Assembly: GCF_020537505.1 (NCBI RefSeq)
Contig: NZ_JAJBMO010000001.1
Coordinates: 248,001 to 312,000, forward strand
Length of the DNA: 64,000 nucleotides
Direction: 5' to 3'
From: Blautia glucerasea
GTDB taxonomy: Bacteria > Bacillota > Clostridia > Lachnospirales > Lachnospiraceae
Part shown: piece after piece, positions 63,787 through 64,000 of the stretch
How the letters are laid out: the number at the start of each line of letters is the position of its first letter
How positions within the stretch are numbered: the stretch's first letter is position 1
Made by a program: the position numbers and the translations under genes
Notes under the pieces: generated by a model
What the model was told of the DNA's origin: nothing
Seen by the model: the letters and a program-made list of their open reading frames with translations, nothing else
Database searches by the model: none

Positions 63787-63825
63787 CTTTTTTAACCCAG
63801 ATTCACATATCTGGCTATTACATGA

Positions 63826-64000
63826 TCAATCTTCCTGCTGATTGGCAGGTTTTTTTGCAAATCGCCGCGGCTTGCTATACAGCCATTCATCATCTTCTGA
63901 AAATGATGGATTCTTTGCAACAGCAGTGTCTTTCTCAGAAGCAGAGACAGTGTCTTCCACTGACTGTGCTGGCTCTTCAGATTCCGGTAAAGCTTCGTCC
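63826..64000 (-). CDS. C-terminal part of an unidentified acidic protein (cut by window edge)
   Basis: The frame enters from the right and ends at the TGA at 63828-63826. Visible residues include ESEEPAQSVEDTVSASEKD, FSEDDEWLYSKPRRFAKKP and the end ANQQED. It is low-complexity and acidic, then basic. No family is recognised from this piece. A strong terminator follows. Confidence 0.6.
   Translation of the reverse strand, partial: DEALPESEEPAQSVEDTVSASEKDTAVAKNPSFSEDDEWLYSKPRRFAKKPANQQED

Overview
The window comes from a low-to-medium GC Gram-positive gut anaerobe, most likely a Lachnospiraceae (Blautia/Dorea/Ruminococcus-like) chromosome. This rests on the gene content and order (a clostridial dcw cluster, T-box pheST, L20 leader-infC-rpmI-rplT, DUF1836, DUF4364 and YerC genes), strong AGGAGG ribosome sites and TTGACA/TATAAT promoters. 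Species cannot be fixed by reading alone.

Layout. 1-4.3 kb: core genes on the minus strand (start of tcdA; pheST under a T-box). 4.5-12.8 kb: an eroded accessory zone. It holds a LOG-family fusion gene, an integrase fragment, a truncated scar of the large NTPase gene found intact at 16.3 kb, three CooC-like maturation ATPases (one intact, one stopped by TAA inside its Walker B motif, one deleted), a TetR gene with DUF3786, an Rrf2 gene, pieces of Sir2 genes, and a ParA half fused to a Sir2 half. About 13.2-30.7 kb: a roughly 17.6 kb mobilizable element. It carries a large serine recombinase, a GNAT-type toxin-antitoxin-like pair, a STAND (NB-ARC plus TPR) NTPase, a decayed peptide-export locus, an ABC-2 transporter with a DUF6034 lipoprotein, a ParM/ParR-RepA-DnaC replication and partition module, DUF3847, an RSF1010-type oriT, a MobA/MobL relaxase and TnpV. 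Its right end lies inside the 3' part of rlmD (rumA). The recombinase at its left end carries an rlmD-like 3' end, so the element appears to have entered the rlmD coding sequence and swapped its tail.

30.4-64 kb: stable core chromosome. It holds rlmD, pcrA, DUF1836, yerC, yesL-like, a yhcC-like radical SAM gene, DUF4364, rarA, a polysaccharide deacetylase, a cytidylate-kinase-like gene, a complete branched-chain amino acid ABC operon (livJHMGF), the infC-rpmI-rplT operon, a DUF1540 gene, and the division and cell-wall cluster mraZ-rsmH-ftsL-two class B PBPs-mraY-murD-ftsW-murA-divIB-ftsZ, all on the minus strand and read from the right edge inward.

The most interesting items are the rlmD/recombinase tail exchange, the STAND NTPase cargo and its 10 kb-distant scar, the ParA-Sir2 chimera, the duplicated divergent promoter/operator modules, the MOBQ oriT, and matching acidic D-x-D-G-N-Y repeats on the extracellular tails of two divisome proteins (DivIB and a class B PBP).
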